Positions 27,371 through 35,988 of a stretch of 64,000 nucleotides of DNA are shown here, piece after piece. Source of the DNA: Azophilus sp026709365. GTDB lineage: Bacteria; Pseudomonadota; Gammaproteobacteria; Pseudomonadales; Azotimanducaceae. How positions within the stretch are numbered: position 1 is the stretch's first letter; every line of letters starts with the position of its first letter. The stretch covers positions 3,100,001-3,164,000 of the forward strand of contig OZ241345.1 of assembly GCA_965200175.1 (NCBI GenBank), given 5' to 3'. The position numbers and the translations under genes were made by a program. The notes below the pieces were generated by a model that made no database searches, was not told the origin of the DNA, and saw nothing but the letters and a program-made list of their open reading frames with translations.

Positions 27371-28939
27371 CTAGCGCTCCTCGAAGGACGCTTCATGCAA
27401 GCGAGTCAGCGCCACCGCCGCCCGCGCCCGCCACACCGGATCGACCGCCCAGCTGCCGGCCTTGCGCAAGTACCCGGCCGCGCGCCCATCGCCTAGCCTG
27501 CGATAGGCCTCGCCGAGATAGAAGTTCGCCTCAGCGGCCCAAGGCACCTGCTCGTAGGCCATGCGCAAGTGGCCCAACGCCTGTTCAGCGCGACCGGTGT
27601 GCAGATAGGCGACGCCGAGACCGTAGGCCACGTCAATGCGGTGCGGGTCACGCTCCCACGCCTGCCGATACAGCGTTGCCGCCTCCGCCCAGTTGCGCAT
27701 GCAGGCCGGATGGCTGGACAACGCGCAGCGCTGCGCCCTCAGGTGCGCAAGCTGGGCCATGGCAGCAGCATGGCTTGGGTCCAGCTCCTGCGCCCTTTCA
27801 GCCACGGCCAGCGCCCGCTCGTAGTCAAAGGCGGACAAGGCCTCGGATTGGGCCGTGAGCCACTCCGCGTCGGCCTCGCCGCTGGGATGGCGCGCCAAGG
27901 CCCTCGCGGCCAGCCGCGGATTTTGCTGGACGATGCTGCGGGCCAATTCCAGCCGGGCCTCGGCTTGGCCCAAGCACCGCCAATCCGGCGGTCGCACCGC
28001 CGCCGACTCACCGTTGGGCAGCTGCACAAACTCCATGCGACCGTGTGGATGGCGCAAGTAGTCCTTGACCAGCTCGCCCATGGCCGAGGGCGACCGCGCA
28101 AAGGCGGTGACGAAACTGCGTTGAGGCTGCGCCAAGTAGCGAGCTAGGGCCGGGCGAAAGTCGGGGTAGCCCAGATGGTGGCCGAGACGAATGAAATGGA
28201 CCAGCAGCCAGGCTTTTTCGTAGAACGCGGCCAAGCGCTCCGGCGGCCAATCCGCCACGGAGCGCGCCTGCACCGCCTCCTCGAAGCTCACTGCCGGCGA
28301 CAGCGGCCTGCCCTGCCTCAGGTCCGCCTCGAGATGGCCGAGCGGGACCGGGTTGCGCTTGAGGTTGGCGGTGCTGAGGTAGCTGGCCAGTCCCTCCTCG
28401 TACCAAAGCGGGTAGTGCGGCTGCATTTGGTTGCGCATCAGGTAGTGGGCGTACTCATGCCGCCCGGTGTCGGTTAAGGGACTGGTTTGGGCGGGGCCGA
28501 TCAGCAGCTGGTACGCCTTTAGGGACGGCACCGCGATGCCGGCGAACTTCGCAGAGCCGGTGGCTTGGGCGAAGTGCCGGGCCCGACGGAAGATCACCAT
28601 GCGCACGGGCACGCCGACAGGTCGGCCGGCCTCGGGGGAGCCGTCGGCCCGCCCTGACGCGCCAATCCGCTCAAGTCCGGGCAACAGGCGTCCTGCCGTC
28701 GGGCTGCCTGCGTCGGATTGATGGAACAGCGCCATGAACAACGTCCGAAAGCGGCCCAGCGCCTGGGCCTCGGCCAACGCCCGTCGCCGGGGCAGATCGG
28801 TCAGCAACTCGAAGTGCGCCGTGCGGTGGGCGCACCACGGGCGCGAAAAGGCATCGGGCAGCTCCGCTGCGCTTGCCGGAACGCAAAACGCCGCCAACAG
28901 GGCCGCGAACGCTGATAGGATTGTTTGTCGCTGCAACAT
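27371..28939 (-). CDS. Exported gluzincin-like metallopeptidase with TPR repeats
   Basis: 522 residues from ATG 28939, which gives a good signal peptide (MLQRQTILSAFAALLAAF, cleavage after ASA). The middle contains GRHEYAHYLM (HExxH) and, 20-30 residues on, YEEGLASYLST, the usual spacing of a zinc-metallopeptidase with a Glu third ligand (DUF1570-like peptidase MA group). Residues about 380-520 are TPR repeats. A probable periplasmic protease or envelope protein of unknown substrate. Ends 9 bp after the wbpM stop, in convergent orientation. It starts 62 bp from a divergent lipoprotein gene. Confidence 0.75.
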   Translation of the reverse strand: MLQRQTILSAFAALLAAFCVPASAAELPDAFSRPWCAHRTAHFELLTDLPRRRALAEAQALGRFRTLFMALFHQSDAGSPTAGRLLPGLERIGASGRADGSPEAGRPVGVPVRMVIFRRARHFAQATGSAKFAGIAVPSLKAYQLLIGPAQTSPLTDTGRHEYAHYLMRNQMQPHYPLWYEEGLASYLSTANLKRNPVPLGHLEADLRQGRPLSPAVSFEEAVQARSVADWPPERLAAFYEKAWLLVHFIRLGHHLGYPDFRPALARYLAQPQRSFVTAFARSPSAMGELVKDYLRHPHGRMEFVQLPNGESAAVRPPDWRCLGQAEARLELARSIVQQNPRLAARALARHPSGEADAEWLTAQSEALSAFDYERALAVAERAQELDPSHAAAMAQLAHLRAQRCALSSHPACMRNWAEAATLYRQAWERDPHRIDVAYGLGVAYLHTGRAEQALGHLRMAYEQVPWAAEANFYLGEAYRRLGDGRAAGYLRKAGSWAVDPVWRARAAVALTRLHEASFEER

Positions 28940-29000
28940 CCGCGGTTCGATGTTAACCCGGACAGTGGCCAAGGAAGGCATGGGCGGAAAGGCGGAGAGG

Positions 29001-29561
29001 ATGAACATGTGCAGAATCGCAAGTTGGGCGCTGGCCGGCGCATGGCTGGCGGCGCTGGGTGGGTGTGGCAGCACCCCTTTGGACCCCGAAGCGCCCACCG
29101 AGTTCGACCTGAACGGCCATTGGGTGATCAACCGGGCCCTGAGCGACCCGCCGCCCGATGAAGGGCGCCTGCGAGCCGAGGCCGACCGGGCGCTCGTGGA
29201 GATGGGTCGCCCGGGGCAGCGGCGGCGCACGGGCATGCTCGCCTTCGTCGCCGCCGACTTTCCGGTGCTGGCCTCAAAGTCGATGATCATCGAGCAGGAT
29301 CCCCAGTCGATGGGCATTCGCTACGCCAGCGGCGCCTACCGGGACGTCTCCTGGGGGCAGCGGCGGCGCGGACTCTGGGAGGTCAACGCAGGCTGGACCG
29401 AGGCTGGCCTGGTCATCGCCTCGCGGGCGGATGACGCCAGCGCCACCGAGACCCTGCGCTTGCGCGAGGACGGCCGCCAATTGGCCATCAACGTCGAAAT
29501 CAAGTCGGGCGGCGACGCCTTGAGCGCAGTGCGGGTGTTCGACCGCGTGTCCGGGAAGTAA
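29001..29561 (+). CDS. Putative lipoprotein, uncharacterised
   Basis: About 186 residues from ATG 29001; ATG 29007 has a better spacing to the GGAGAGG ribosome site and could be the true start. Lipobox LGGC at about residue 20-23, then a mature part beginning FDLNGHWVINRALSD and ending VRVFDRVSGK. The opening Trp and Asn pattern and the RVFDR ending also occur in the exported protein at 37875-38405, so the two appear distantly related. Function unknown; divergent from the peptidase gene. Confidence 0.75.
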   Translation: MNMCRIASWALAGAWLAALGGCGSTPLDPEAPTEFDLNGHWVINRALSDPPPDEGRLRAEADRALVEMGRPGQRRRTGMLAFVAADFPVLASKSMIIEQDPQSMGIRYASGAYRDVSWGQRRRGLWEVNAGWTEAGLVIASRADDASATETLRLREDGRQLAINVEIKSGGDALSAVRVFDRVSGK

Positions 29562-29597
29562 GGAGTTCATCCGAAACTCATGAGAGGAAACTGTAGC

Positions 29598-29743
29598 GGA
29601 GTTTCGCATGACGAAACGCCAACGCGCCCGCTGCGCGGGCGCGCCTCTGTGTCGGCTCAGAAACATTTCGGAATCCGGCCCAAGCGACGAGCGCGGAGTT
29701 TCGCGTAGTGAAACTCCATCCGCGCCCGCTTTGCGGGCGCGCC
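29598..29743 (+). repeat. Interspersed palindromic repeat, copy 4 (double)
   Basis: Two head-to-tail units: GGAGTTTCGC..CGAAACGCC plus a GCGCCCGC-TGC-type hairpin, then GGCTCAGAAAC, TTTCGGAATCC, GCGACGAGCGC, GGAGTTTCGC..GAAACTCC and GCGCCCGC-TTT-GCGGGCGC. It fills most of the 252-bp gap before the acyl-CoA dehydrogenase. Confidence 0.82.
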
Positions 29744-29813
29744 GCCTCTACACGCCCGCCCACGCTTCTGCTATGTTGCCGCCCTCCCCAACCGTTCAAC
29801 CACCGGACCCAAC

Positions 29814-31043
29814 ATGATCGATTTTGAAATTCCCGAGGCGACCAAGGCCGTGCGCAACAAGGTGCGCGAGTTCGTGCAGCAGGAGTGTCATCCGGCTGAG
29901 GAGCGATGCACCGCGGAAAACTTCGAGGAGGTGCTGGCCGAGTTGCGCGGCAAGGCCCGCAGCCAGGGCTTGTGGTGCCCCTTCGTGCCCGAGGAGCACG
30001 GCGGCATGGGGCTGCGGCCCTTGGCCAACGCCTTGGTGCAGATGGAACTCGGCGAAAGCCTCCTGGGCGCCTTGGCGCTGAACACCCAAGGACCGGATGA
30101 CGCCACCATGTTGACCCTGCTCGAACACGGCACGGACCACCAGAAGGAGCGTTTCCTGAAGCCTCTGCTGAACGGCGAGAAGCGGATTTGCTATTCCATG
30201 ACCGAGAAGGCGGCGGGCGCCGACGCAACGGGCATGCAGACCAGCGCCGTGCTCGACGGCGATGAGTGGGTTCTGAACGGCGAGAAGTGGTTCAGCTCAT
30301 CCGCCAGCGTGGCGGACATCGCCGTGGTCATGGCGAAGACCGATCCGGATGCGCCCCGCCACGAGCGCTACAGCACCTTCATCGTGGAACTGCCGAACCC
30401 GGGCTACCGGATTGTGCGCAACATCGAGACCATGCAGCCGCACACCGAACTGGGCCTGAAGCTGGGCGGCTCCCACGCCGAGGTCAAAATCGAAAACCTG
30501 CGGGTGCCGCGTGACAACCTGCTCGGCGGCCGCGGCCAAGGCTTCAACATGGGCCAGCACCGTCTGGCTTATGGGCGGCTGCGGCACGGCATGCACAACG
30601 TGGCGATGGCGCAGCGGGCGCTCGACCTGGCCGCCGCCCACGTGGTCAAGCGGGAGACCTTCGGCAAGCGCTTGGCGGACCGCCAAGGGGTGCGCTGGAT
30701 GCTCGCGGACTGCGCCGGGGAAATCTACAAGGCCCGCCTGATGCTGCTGCACATCGCCTACAAGGCGGAGAGGGGCATGGACCTGCGCCAGGAGAACGGC
30801 ATCGCCAAGGTGTTCCTGGCCAACATGGTGCATCAAGTGGTGGACACCGCCATCCAGCTCCACGGCGCCCTCGGCTACAGCCACGACACGCCCTTGGCCC
30901 GCTGGTACACGGGCATTCGCTCGCAACGCTTGGTGGACGGCCCGGACGAGGTGCATCGCTGGCGGGCCGGCGCCAACGTGATCAAGGCGTTCGAGCAGCA
31001 CGGCACCACGGCCTCGGCCTGCGGCGGGGAGCTGTTTGAATAG
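29814..31043 (+). CDS. Acyl-CoA dehydrogenase
   Basis: 409 residues. The FAD/substrate segment ICYSMTEKAAGADATGMQT and WVLNGEKWFSSSA, and a C-terminal IQLHGALGYSHDTPLARWYTG, are standard acyl-CoA dehydrogenase features; the C-terminal RLVDGPDEVHRWRAG is also typical. The enzyme introduces an alpha-beta double bond in an acyl-CoA and passes electrons to ETF. No base Glu can be assigned by eye with certainty. Monocistronic. Confidence 0.93.
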   Translation: MIDFEIPEATKAVRNKVREFVQQECHPAEERCTAENFEEVLAELRGKARSQGLWCPFVPEEHGGMGLRPLANALVQMELGESLLGALALNTQGPDDATMLTLLEHGTDHQKERFLKPLLNGEKRICYSMTEKAAGADATGMQTSAVLDGDEWVLNGEKWFSSSASVADIAVVMAKTDPDAPRHERYSTFIVELPNPGYRIVRNIETMQPHTELGLKLGGSHAEVKIENLRVPRDNLLGGRGQGFNMGQHRLAYGRLRHGMHNVAMAQRALDLAAAHVVKRETFGKRLADRQGVRWMLADCAGEIYKARLMLLHIAYKAERGMDLRQENGIAKVFLANMVHQVVDTAIQLHGALGYSHDTPLARWYTGIRSQRLVDGPDEVHRWRAGANVIKAFEQHGTTASACGGELFE

Positions 31044-31066
31044 CCTTCCGGGACGGAGCACTAGCT

Positions 31067-32245
31067 TCAGGGCAGCGCAAGCTTTCGGACGAAGGTGGTG
31101 AACGGCAGCACCCGAATGCCCCTTGCGGCTTGGTAGTCCTCGCTGCCCAAGTGGACTTGATAGAACGCCGGGATGTCCGTGCGGTCTCGAAAATAGCGCA
31201 GGTGCGGCGATGCATGCCTGCCTTGCGCCTTGCACTCCACTGCGAACTGCGGGCTGCTGTCCTGGAGCACCACGAAGTCCAGCTCCCGGCGGTCCGTATC
31301 GCGCAAGTAGCGCAGTTCCATGCTGAACCCCTGCGCGTCCTCCTGTTGATGGCAGAACTTCAGGAGCTGGGCCGCCACCAGGTTCTCGAAGCGCGGACCC
31401 GCCTCCTCAAGCACCGACCAGTCCCAGAGGTAGAGCTTCTGCTCCTTCTTCACGGCCCGCACCTTGGGCGCGCCGAACGGCGACAGGCGAAACGTCAGGT
31501 AGAGGTTGTCGAAGATCGTCAGCCAGCGGCGAACGGAGTCATGGGACACCTGCAGCTCCTCGCGCAACGCCTGCAAGGACAAGGGCGAACCCACGCGCGC
31601 CAGCAAGGCAGCGAACAGCAGTTCCAGCAGGCTCACTTCATTGACCCGTTCCAGACTCGCCAGGTCATCCGCAAACACCCGCGCTTGCCGTTCGCGCTGC
31701 CAACGCCGCCAGTGGGTTGCGTTCTGTCGAGCCAGCGGTTCCGGGAAACCGCCGAAGCGCAGCAGTGCCTGCAAGTCGCTCTCGGTGGGTGCGTCGCTCA
31801 TTTCCGCCAGCGAGTAGGGATGCAGCCGGTGGTAGTGGTAGCGCCCTTGCAGGGAATCGCCGCCCTTTCGGTAGTGGTCCAAACGGGCGGAGCCGATGAC
31901 CAAGGCGCTGCGCTCCGGGAAGTGCTCGTCATAGAAGCCCTTGAGCAAGCCTCGCCAGCGGGCGAACTTGTGGACTTCGTCCAAGACGACCAACCGCTCG
32001 GCGGACAGTTCCCCAGCGAGAATCCGCTGCCGGTGCGCGGCAATGTCCCAGTTCAGGTAAGCGGGGTGGCCGGCGCCCCGCTCGATGCCAAGCAGATGCA
32101 GGGCAAGCGTGGTCTTGCCCACTTGGCGGGGACCGCCGATGAACACGAGCTTCTCGCCCAGGTCGCGGCGACAATCGTCAGCGATGTAGCGATGGCGGGA
32201 TAGACTGGCTATGGTTCTGGTGTGAGCAGTTTGGGCATCACCCAA
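31067..32245 (-). CDS. AAA-family ATPase with DUF4143 (second copy of the family)
   Basis: 392 residues from TTG 32245; no ATG occurs before the P loop, so the start is uncertain. Walker A GPRQVGKTT (K44), Walker B VVLDEVH, sensor ALVIGSARLD, winged-helix segment SLQALREELQVSHDSVRRW, and a C-terminal nuclease-like motif RELDFVV...FAVECKA. Same architecture as 4880-6184 but only distantly related in sequence. Transcribed alone. A short inverted repeat (32230-32246) spans the start codon. Confidence 0.83.
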   Translation of the reverse strand: MGDAQTAHTRTIASLSRHRYIADDCRRDLGEKLVFIGGPRQVGKTTLALHLLGIERGAGHPAYLNWDIAAHRQRILAGELSAERLVVLDEVHKFARWRGLLKGFYDEHFPERSALVIGSARLDHYRKGGDSLQGRYHYHRLHPYSLAEMSDAPTESDLQALLRFGGFPEPLARQNATHWRRWQRERQARVFADDLASLERVNEVSLLELLFAALLARVGSPLSLQALREELQVSHDSVRRWLTIFDNLYLTFRLSPFGAPKVRAVKKEQKLYLWDWSVLEEAGPRFENLVAAQLLKFCHQQEDAQGFSMELRYLRDTDRRELDFVVLQDSSPQFAVECKAQGRHASPHLRYFRDRTDIPAFYQVHLGSEDYQAARGIRVLPFTTFVRKLALP

Positions 32246-32246
32246 A
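32230..32246. promoter_or_regulatory. Inverted repeat over the ATPase start codon
   Basis: TTTGGG (32230-32235), CATCA spacer, CCCAAA (32241-32246). The region 32244-32273 also has a plausible minus-strand promoter (TTGACC, 17-18 nt, TTATTT/TATTTT). If that promoter is used, a TTG start at 32245 would lie at or upstream of the mRNA start, so promoter and start cannot both be right. Confidence 0.35.
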
Positions 32247-32368
32247 ATAAATCATGAGTTTTTTGGGGTCAATGAGAACGGCTGCATAAGGATAACGGGC
32301 GTGATCGGTTCGGTCCGGCCATTTTCGGACGAAGTCCGTGGCGTGAGGGAACACTAGCTTCGTGTAGC

Positions 32369-33874
32369 TCACTTGCCAGCTTCGCCCAGTCTTTCCCGCA
32401 ATTGATACTTCAGCACCTTGCCCATGGCGTTGCGGGGCAGCGCGGACAGGAACAGCACCGACCGGGGATGCTTGTAGCGGGCCAGCAGGCCGTCGAAGCG
32501 GGCCAGCAGCTGCCGCTCATCGAGCGATGCGCCCTCCCGGAGCACGACGCAGGCCACCGGCGCTTGGCCCCAGCGTTCGCTTGGAGCGCCCACGACGGCG
32601 TACTCGGCGAGTTCCGGCATGTCGGCTAGGATGTTCTCGATCTCCGCCGGATAGATGTTCTCGCCGCCGGAGATGATCACGTCCTTCTTGCGGTCGTCGA
32701 TGCTGTAGAAGCCGTCCGCATCCCGGTGGCCGATGTCGCCGGTGCGGAACCAGCCGCCGTCGAACGCGCTTGCCGTGAGTTCAGGCTCCTTGAAGTACGC
32801 CGTCAGGAGATTGGGTCCGCGAAGCTGGATCTCGCCGGGCTCGGAACCTTCAACGATCCGTCCGTCATCATCGACGATGCGGGCTTCGCAGTGCATGGCG
32901 GGCTTGCCCGCCGAGCCCAGCTTGGCTTGGGCGTCCGCGATCGGCAGGCAGATGGCGGTCGGCGCGCTCTCGGTCAGGCCATAGATCTGCGTCGCCGGCA
33001 CCCCCCGGTCGTGCCAGGCGTTCAGCAGGGCGTCCGGCACCGTGGATGAGCCGGTGCCCACCATGCGCAGGCAGGACAGGTCGGTGTCCGTCCAGCGGGG
33101 GTGATCGACCAAGGCCTGAATCACCGCCGGAACGGCCAGGAACATCGTCGGCCGCAGGGTGTCGATGGCCTTCAAGGTTTCCCCGGCATCGAAACGGCGC
33201 AGCAGGCTGACTCGGCCCCCCGCATAGAAGGCCGGGGAGGTTTGGATGTTGAGGCCCCCGGAATGGAACAGCGGCAGGACGCTCAGCACATGGTCGCCGG
33301 CGCTCATTTCCTGGGCGTGAATGGCATTGAGCGCGTTGTAGAAGAGCGCCCGCTGCGTGTGCAGCACGCCCTTCGGCTGGCCGGTGGTGCCCGACGTGTA
33401 GATTAGCAGCGCGGGATCATCCAAGGTGCCGACGTCGTCGTTCTCGTGCGCATCGGTGCTGGCGAGCAAGCTGGGATAGTCGGTTTCCAAGTTGAGGCAC
33501 CGCAGCTTGGGAAGGGCCTGCTGAATCTCGGCGGCCACCGGAGCGAACTCCCGCTCCACGCAAAGAAACCGCGCTTCGCTGTGGGCCACGATGGCCCGCA
33601 GCTCCGGCGCCGCCAGCCGGTTGTTGAGCGGCATGAACACGCATCCGGCGCGGGCGCAGGCAAACAGCAGCAGCGGCACCTCGCAGGCGTTGAAGCCGAG
33701 AAAGGCGATCCGGTCGCCGGGTTCGGCGCCGAGCCCCTGCACAAGCAGGTTGCGCCGCAGCGCCACCGCGCGGTCCATTTGCCGATAGGTGTAGCGTTCC
33801 CCGCCAAGGCCCAAGGCCGTGCGACCGCCCGCCCACTCGGCATTGCGGCGAATCCAGTCGCCGATGTTATTCAC
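32369..33874 (-). CDS. AMP-dependent acyl-CoA synthetase/ligase
   Basis: 501 residues. Core motifs: LIYTSGTTGQPKGV (phosphate loop), YGLTESAP (A5), GWFRTGDIGHRDADGFY and DRKKDVIISGGENIYPAEIE (A7-A8), and PRNAMGKVLKYQLR with the catalytic lysine (A10). It activates a carboxylic acid to its CoA thioester via an acyl-adenylate. The substrate pocket cannot be read by eye. It is the last gene of a minus-strand series with an acyl-CoA dehydrogenase, a hydrolase and a NicX-like dioxygenase, 84 bp after the dehydrogenase. Confidence 0.92.
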   Translation of the reverse strand: MNNIGDWIRRNAEWAGGRTALGLGGERYTYRQMDRAVALRRNLLVQGLGAEPGDRIAFLGFNACEVPLLLFACARAGCVFMPLNNRLAAPELRAIVAHSEARFLCVEREFAPVAAEIQQALPKLRCLNLETDYPSLLASTDAHENDDVGTLDDPALLIYTSGTTGQPKGVLHTQRALFYNALNAIHAQEMSAGDHVLSVLPLFHSGGLNIQTSPAFYAGGRVSLLRRFDAGETLKAIDTLRPTMFLAVPAVIQALVDHPRWTDTDLSCLRMVGTGSSTVPDALLNAWHDRGVPATQIYGLTESAPTAICLPIADAQAKLGSAGKPAMHCEARIVDDDGRIVEGSEPGEIQLRGPNLLTAYFKEPELTASAFDGGWFRTGDIGHRDADGFYSIDDRKKDVIISGGENIYPAEIENILADMPELAEYAVVGAPSERWGQAPVACVVLREGASLDERQLLARFDGLLARYKHPRSVLFLSALPRNAMGKVLKYQLRERLGEAGK

Positions 33875-33958
33875 TGCCGGTCAGTTCAGTGAATCCGATC
33901 GGGCGCGACGGAACTTCGGTCCGCTGCTGCGGACCTTGGGCGAAGCTCCCAAGCGGGT

Positions 33959-35155
33959 TCATTCGAGCGGCGATTCAAGGCTCGCAGCACCCAGTCGCTC
34001 AACGCAGATGTCCGGCGTCCACGGCAGCATCAGGGAGCCGCAGCGGGAGTCGCGGTAGAGCCGCTCCAAGCGCAGGTTCCTAAAGATGGCGCGTCCGCCG
34101 CACACTCGAATGGCCTCCGCGCACAGGGCGTTGGCGTTCTCCATCACCGTGTACTGGGTGGCGTAGGCGCGCAGGCGCTCAGCTTTGCCGGGCCGGTGCT
34201 TGGCCTCGCCTATGGCCCGTTGGAACAGCGCCTCGGTCTGCTCCAACCGGATGCGCATGTTGGCCACCGCGAGCCGCTTGACGGGGCTCGCAAGGCTCGC
34301 GCCGGCCGGCGGGCCGCCTGCCACTTCGCCGCGCAGGTACTGGCAGGTGAAGCTGAAGGCGGCGCGGGCGATGCCCATGTACGTGGGGCACAGGGTAAGG
34401 AACATGTGCGGCCAATTGCGCGCCGCCAAGTAGTACAGGCCGCTCGGCAGAAGCGCCGCGCTGGCCGGCACGAACACGTCGTCGAACTCAAGGTTCCTGG
34501 AGACCGTGCCGCGCATGCCGAGCACGTTCCAGTCGCCGCTGATGGAGAACCCGCGCGCATCTCCGGGAATGGCCAGATAGAGCGTGTTGGCGGCATTCGG
34601 CGCGGCCTCGCCGGCCAAGGTGCACAGCACGCCATAGTAGTCCGCGTGCCCGGACAGGGAGGCGAAGTGCTTGCGTCCGTTGACCAGGAAGCCGCCCTCC
34701 ACGGGCGCGGCCGCCGTGCCGAAGGGCGCCTTGCCTGCAGCCGCGGCGCTGTCGGGTTCGGAGAAGGGCTGCGCGAACAAGTGGCCTTCCTCGATCACGC
34801 CGCCGTAGATGGCCGCCCGGCGCGACTCGTGGGCTCGGCGCTGCCCGTCGCTCATCGGCAGGTCGTCAGCCAGCAGGCCGGACCAGAGCATGGAGCAGGT
34901 GTGCATGTTGAAGGTGAGCGCCGTGGCGCCGCACCAAAAACCCAGCTCCGCCGAAATCCGGGCATAGCCCGCGTAGTCCACGCCCAAGCCGCCGTAGGCT
35001 TCCGGAATCACCAAGCCGAGAAAGCCCGCGGCGCGCAGGTCGGCATAGTTCTCAGTCGGAAAGCGCCCTTCGGCATCGTATTGCGCCGCCCGGCCAAGGA
35101 ACTTGTCCCGTCCCAACTCGCGGGCGACGCCAAGCAGCTCCTCCAGGCAAGCCAC
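33959..35155 (-). CDS. Acyl-CoA dehydrogenase family protein (possibly flavin monooxygenase-like)
   Basis: About 398 residues from GTG 35155, directly after the hydrolase stop. FAD-binding and substrate features typical of the superfamily are visible: YGGLGVDYAGYARISAELG, GFLVNGRKHFASLSG, MRGTVSRNLEFDDVFVP, and a C-terminal IRVCGGRAIFRNLRLERLYRD. The lack of a clear catalytic Glu near the C terminus and the context leave open a role as a group D flavin monooxygenase or a desulfurase-like enzyme rather than a true dehydrogenase. Second from the end of the 32369-37035 gene series. Confidence 0.82.
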   Translation of the reverse strand: MACLEELLGVARELGRDKFLGRAAQYDAEGRFPTENYADLRAAGFLGLVIPEAYGGLGVDYAGYARISAELGFWCGATALTFNMHTCSMLWSGLLADDLPMSDGQRRAHESRRAAIYGGVIEEGHLFAQPFSEPDSAAAAGKAPFGTAAAPVEGGFLVNGRKHFASLSGHADYYGVLCTLAGEAAPNAANTLYLAIPGDARGFSISGDWNVLGMRGTVSRNLEFDDVFVPASAALLPSGLYYLAARNWPHMFLTLCPTYMGIARAAFSFTCQYLRGEVAGGPPAGASLASPVKRLAVANMRIRLEQTEALFQRAIGEAKHRPGKAERLRAYATQYTVMENANALCAEAIRVCGGRAIFRNLRLERLYRDSRCGSLMLPWTPDICVERLGAASLESPLE

Positions 35156-35156
35156 G

Positions 35157-35969
35157 TCAATGCGCCACAAACGCCGCGATGGCTGCGGTGAAGGCTTCGG
35201 GCGCCTCGACGTAAGCCAAGTGGCCGGCATCCGGCAGGCGTTGGTACTTGGCGCCCGGAATGCGCTCGGCCATCGCGGCCACGCTCTTCGGAGGCGCCGT
35301 CCGGTCGTGCTGGGCGGCGAGGCAAAGCGTGGGGGTTCGGATGCGCTCCAAATCAGCTCGCCCGTCGAATGTCACCAAGCACTCGATCACTTGCCGGTAG
35401 GTTGCCGCAGGGAGCGGTGCCATGGTGCGCACCGCCTCCTTTATGGCTGTGGCCCTGCTGCGGTCGAAGAACATGGACGTGATCAGTTGACGGGCGAAGT
35501 CGCACGGCGCCAAGCCTTCCTCAATGGGCGCAAGGCGGGCTTTGAGGAAGTCCTCGTTCCACTGGCTGCCCGGCTTGCCGAAGGCGGCGCTGGTCTGGGC
35601 CAGAACCAGCTTGCCGCAGGCGCCGCCCATGCTGAGCCAAGCCTGGGCGATCATGCCGCCGAAGGAGTGTCCAATGACGGCATGGGGCTTGTCGCCGAGC
35701 GCTTGGACCAATCGATCCAATCGCGCCGCCAGGGCCGGGAAGGTCATGGCCGCCATTGGCGCCGATCCGCCGTAGCCGGGAACGTCCCAAGCCACGCAGC
35801 GGTAGCGGTCGGACAGGGCCTCCAACTGGTGGTCGAATGACTGGCGGTTGCCGCCCAACCCGTGCAGGAATAGGAGCAGCGGACCGCTGCCGCGTTCCTT
35901 GTGCGAGGGAATCGGCGCATCTTCGAAATCCCCGCCATTCGTGACGATCGGAGCGTCCACCTCCTTCAC
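35157..35969 (-). CDS. Alpha/beta hydrolase, NicD-like by context
   Basis: About 270 residues from GTG 35969. Oxyanion-hole segment LLFLHGLGGNRQSFD, nucleophile elbow GHSFGG, acid in PTLCLAAQHDRTAPP and catalytic His in PDAGHLAYVEAP; all parts of the triad are present. The upstream NicX-like dioxygenase stops 20 bp away. In nicotinate degradation NicX opens 2,5-dihydroxypyridine and NicD, an alpha/beta hydrolase, deformylates the product, so NicD is the best guess; other ester or C-C bond hydrolases cannot be excluded. Confidence 0.78.
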   Translation of the reverse strand: MKEVDAPIVTNGGDFEDAPIPSHKERGSGPLLLFLHGLGGNRQSFDHQLEALSDRYRCVAWDVPGYGGSAPMAAMTFPALAARLDRLVQALGDKPHAVIGHSFGGMIAQAWLSMGGACGKLVLAQTSAAFGKPGSQWNEDFLKARLAPIEEGLAPCDFARQLITSMFFDRSRATAIKEAVRTMAPLPAATYRQVIECLVTFDGRADLERIRTPTLCLAAQHDRTAPPKSVAAMAERIPGAKYQRLPDAGHLAYVEAPEAFTAAIAAFVAH

Positions 35970-35988
35970 GATATTTGTTCCATGGAGA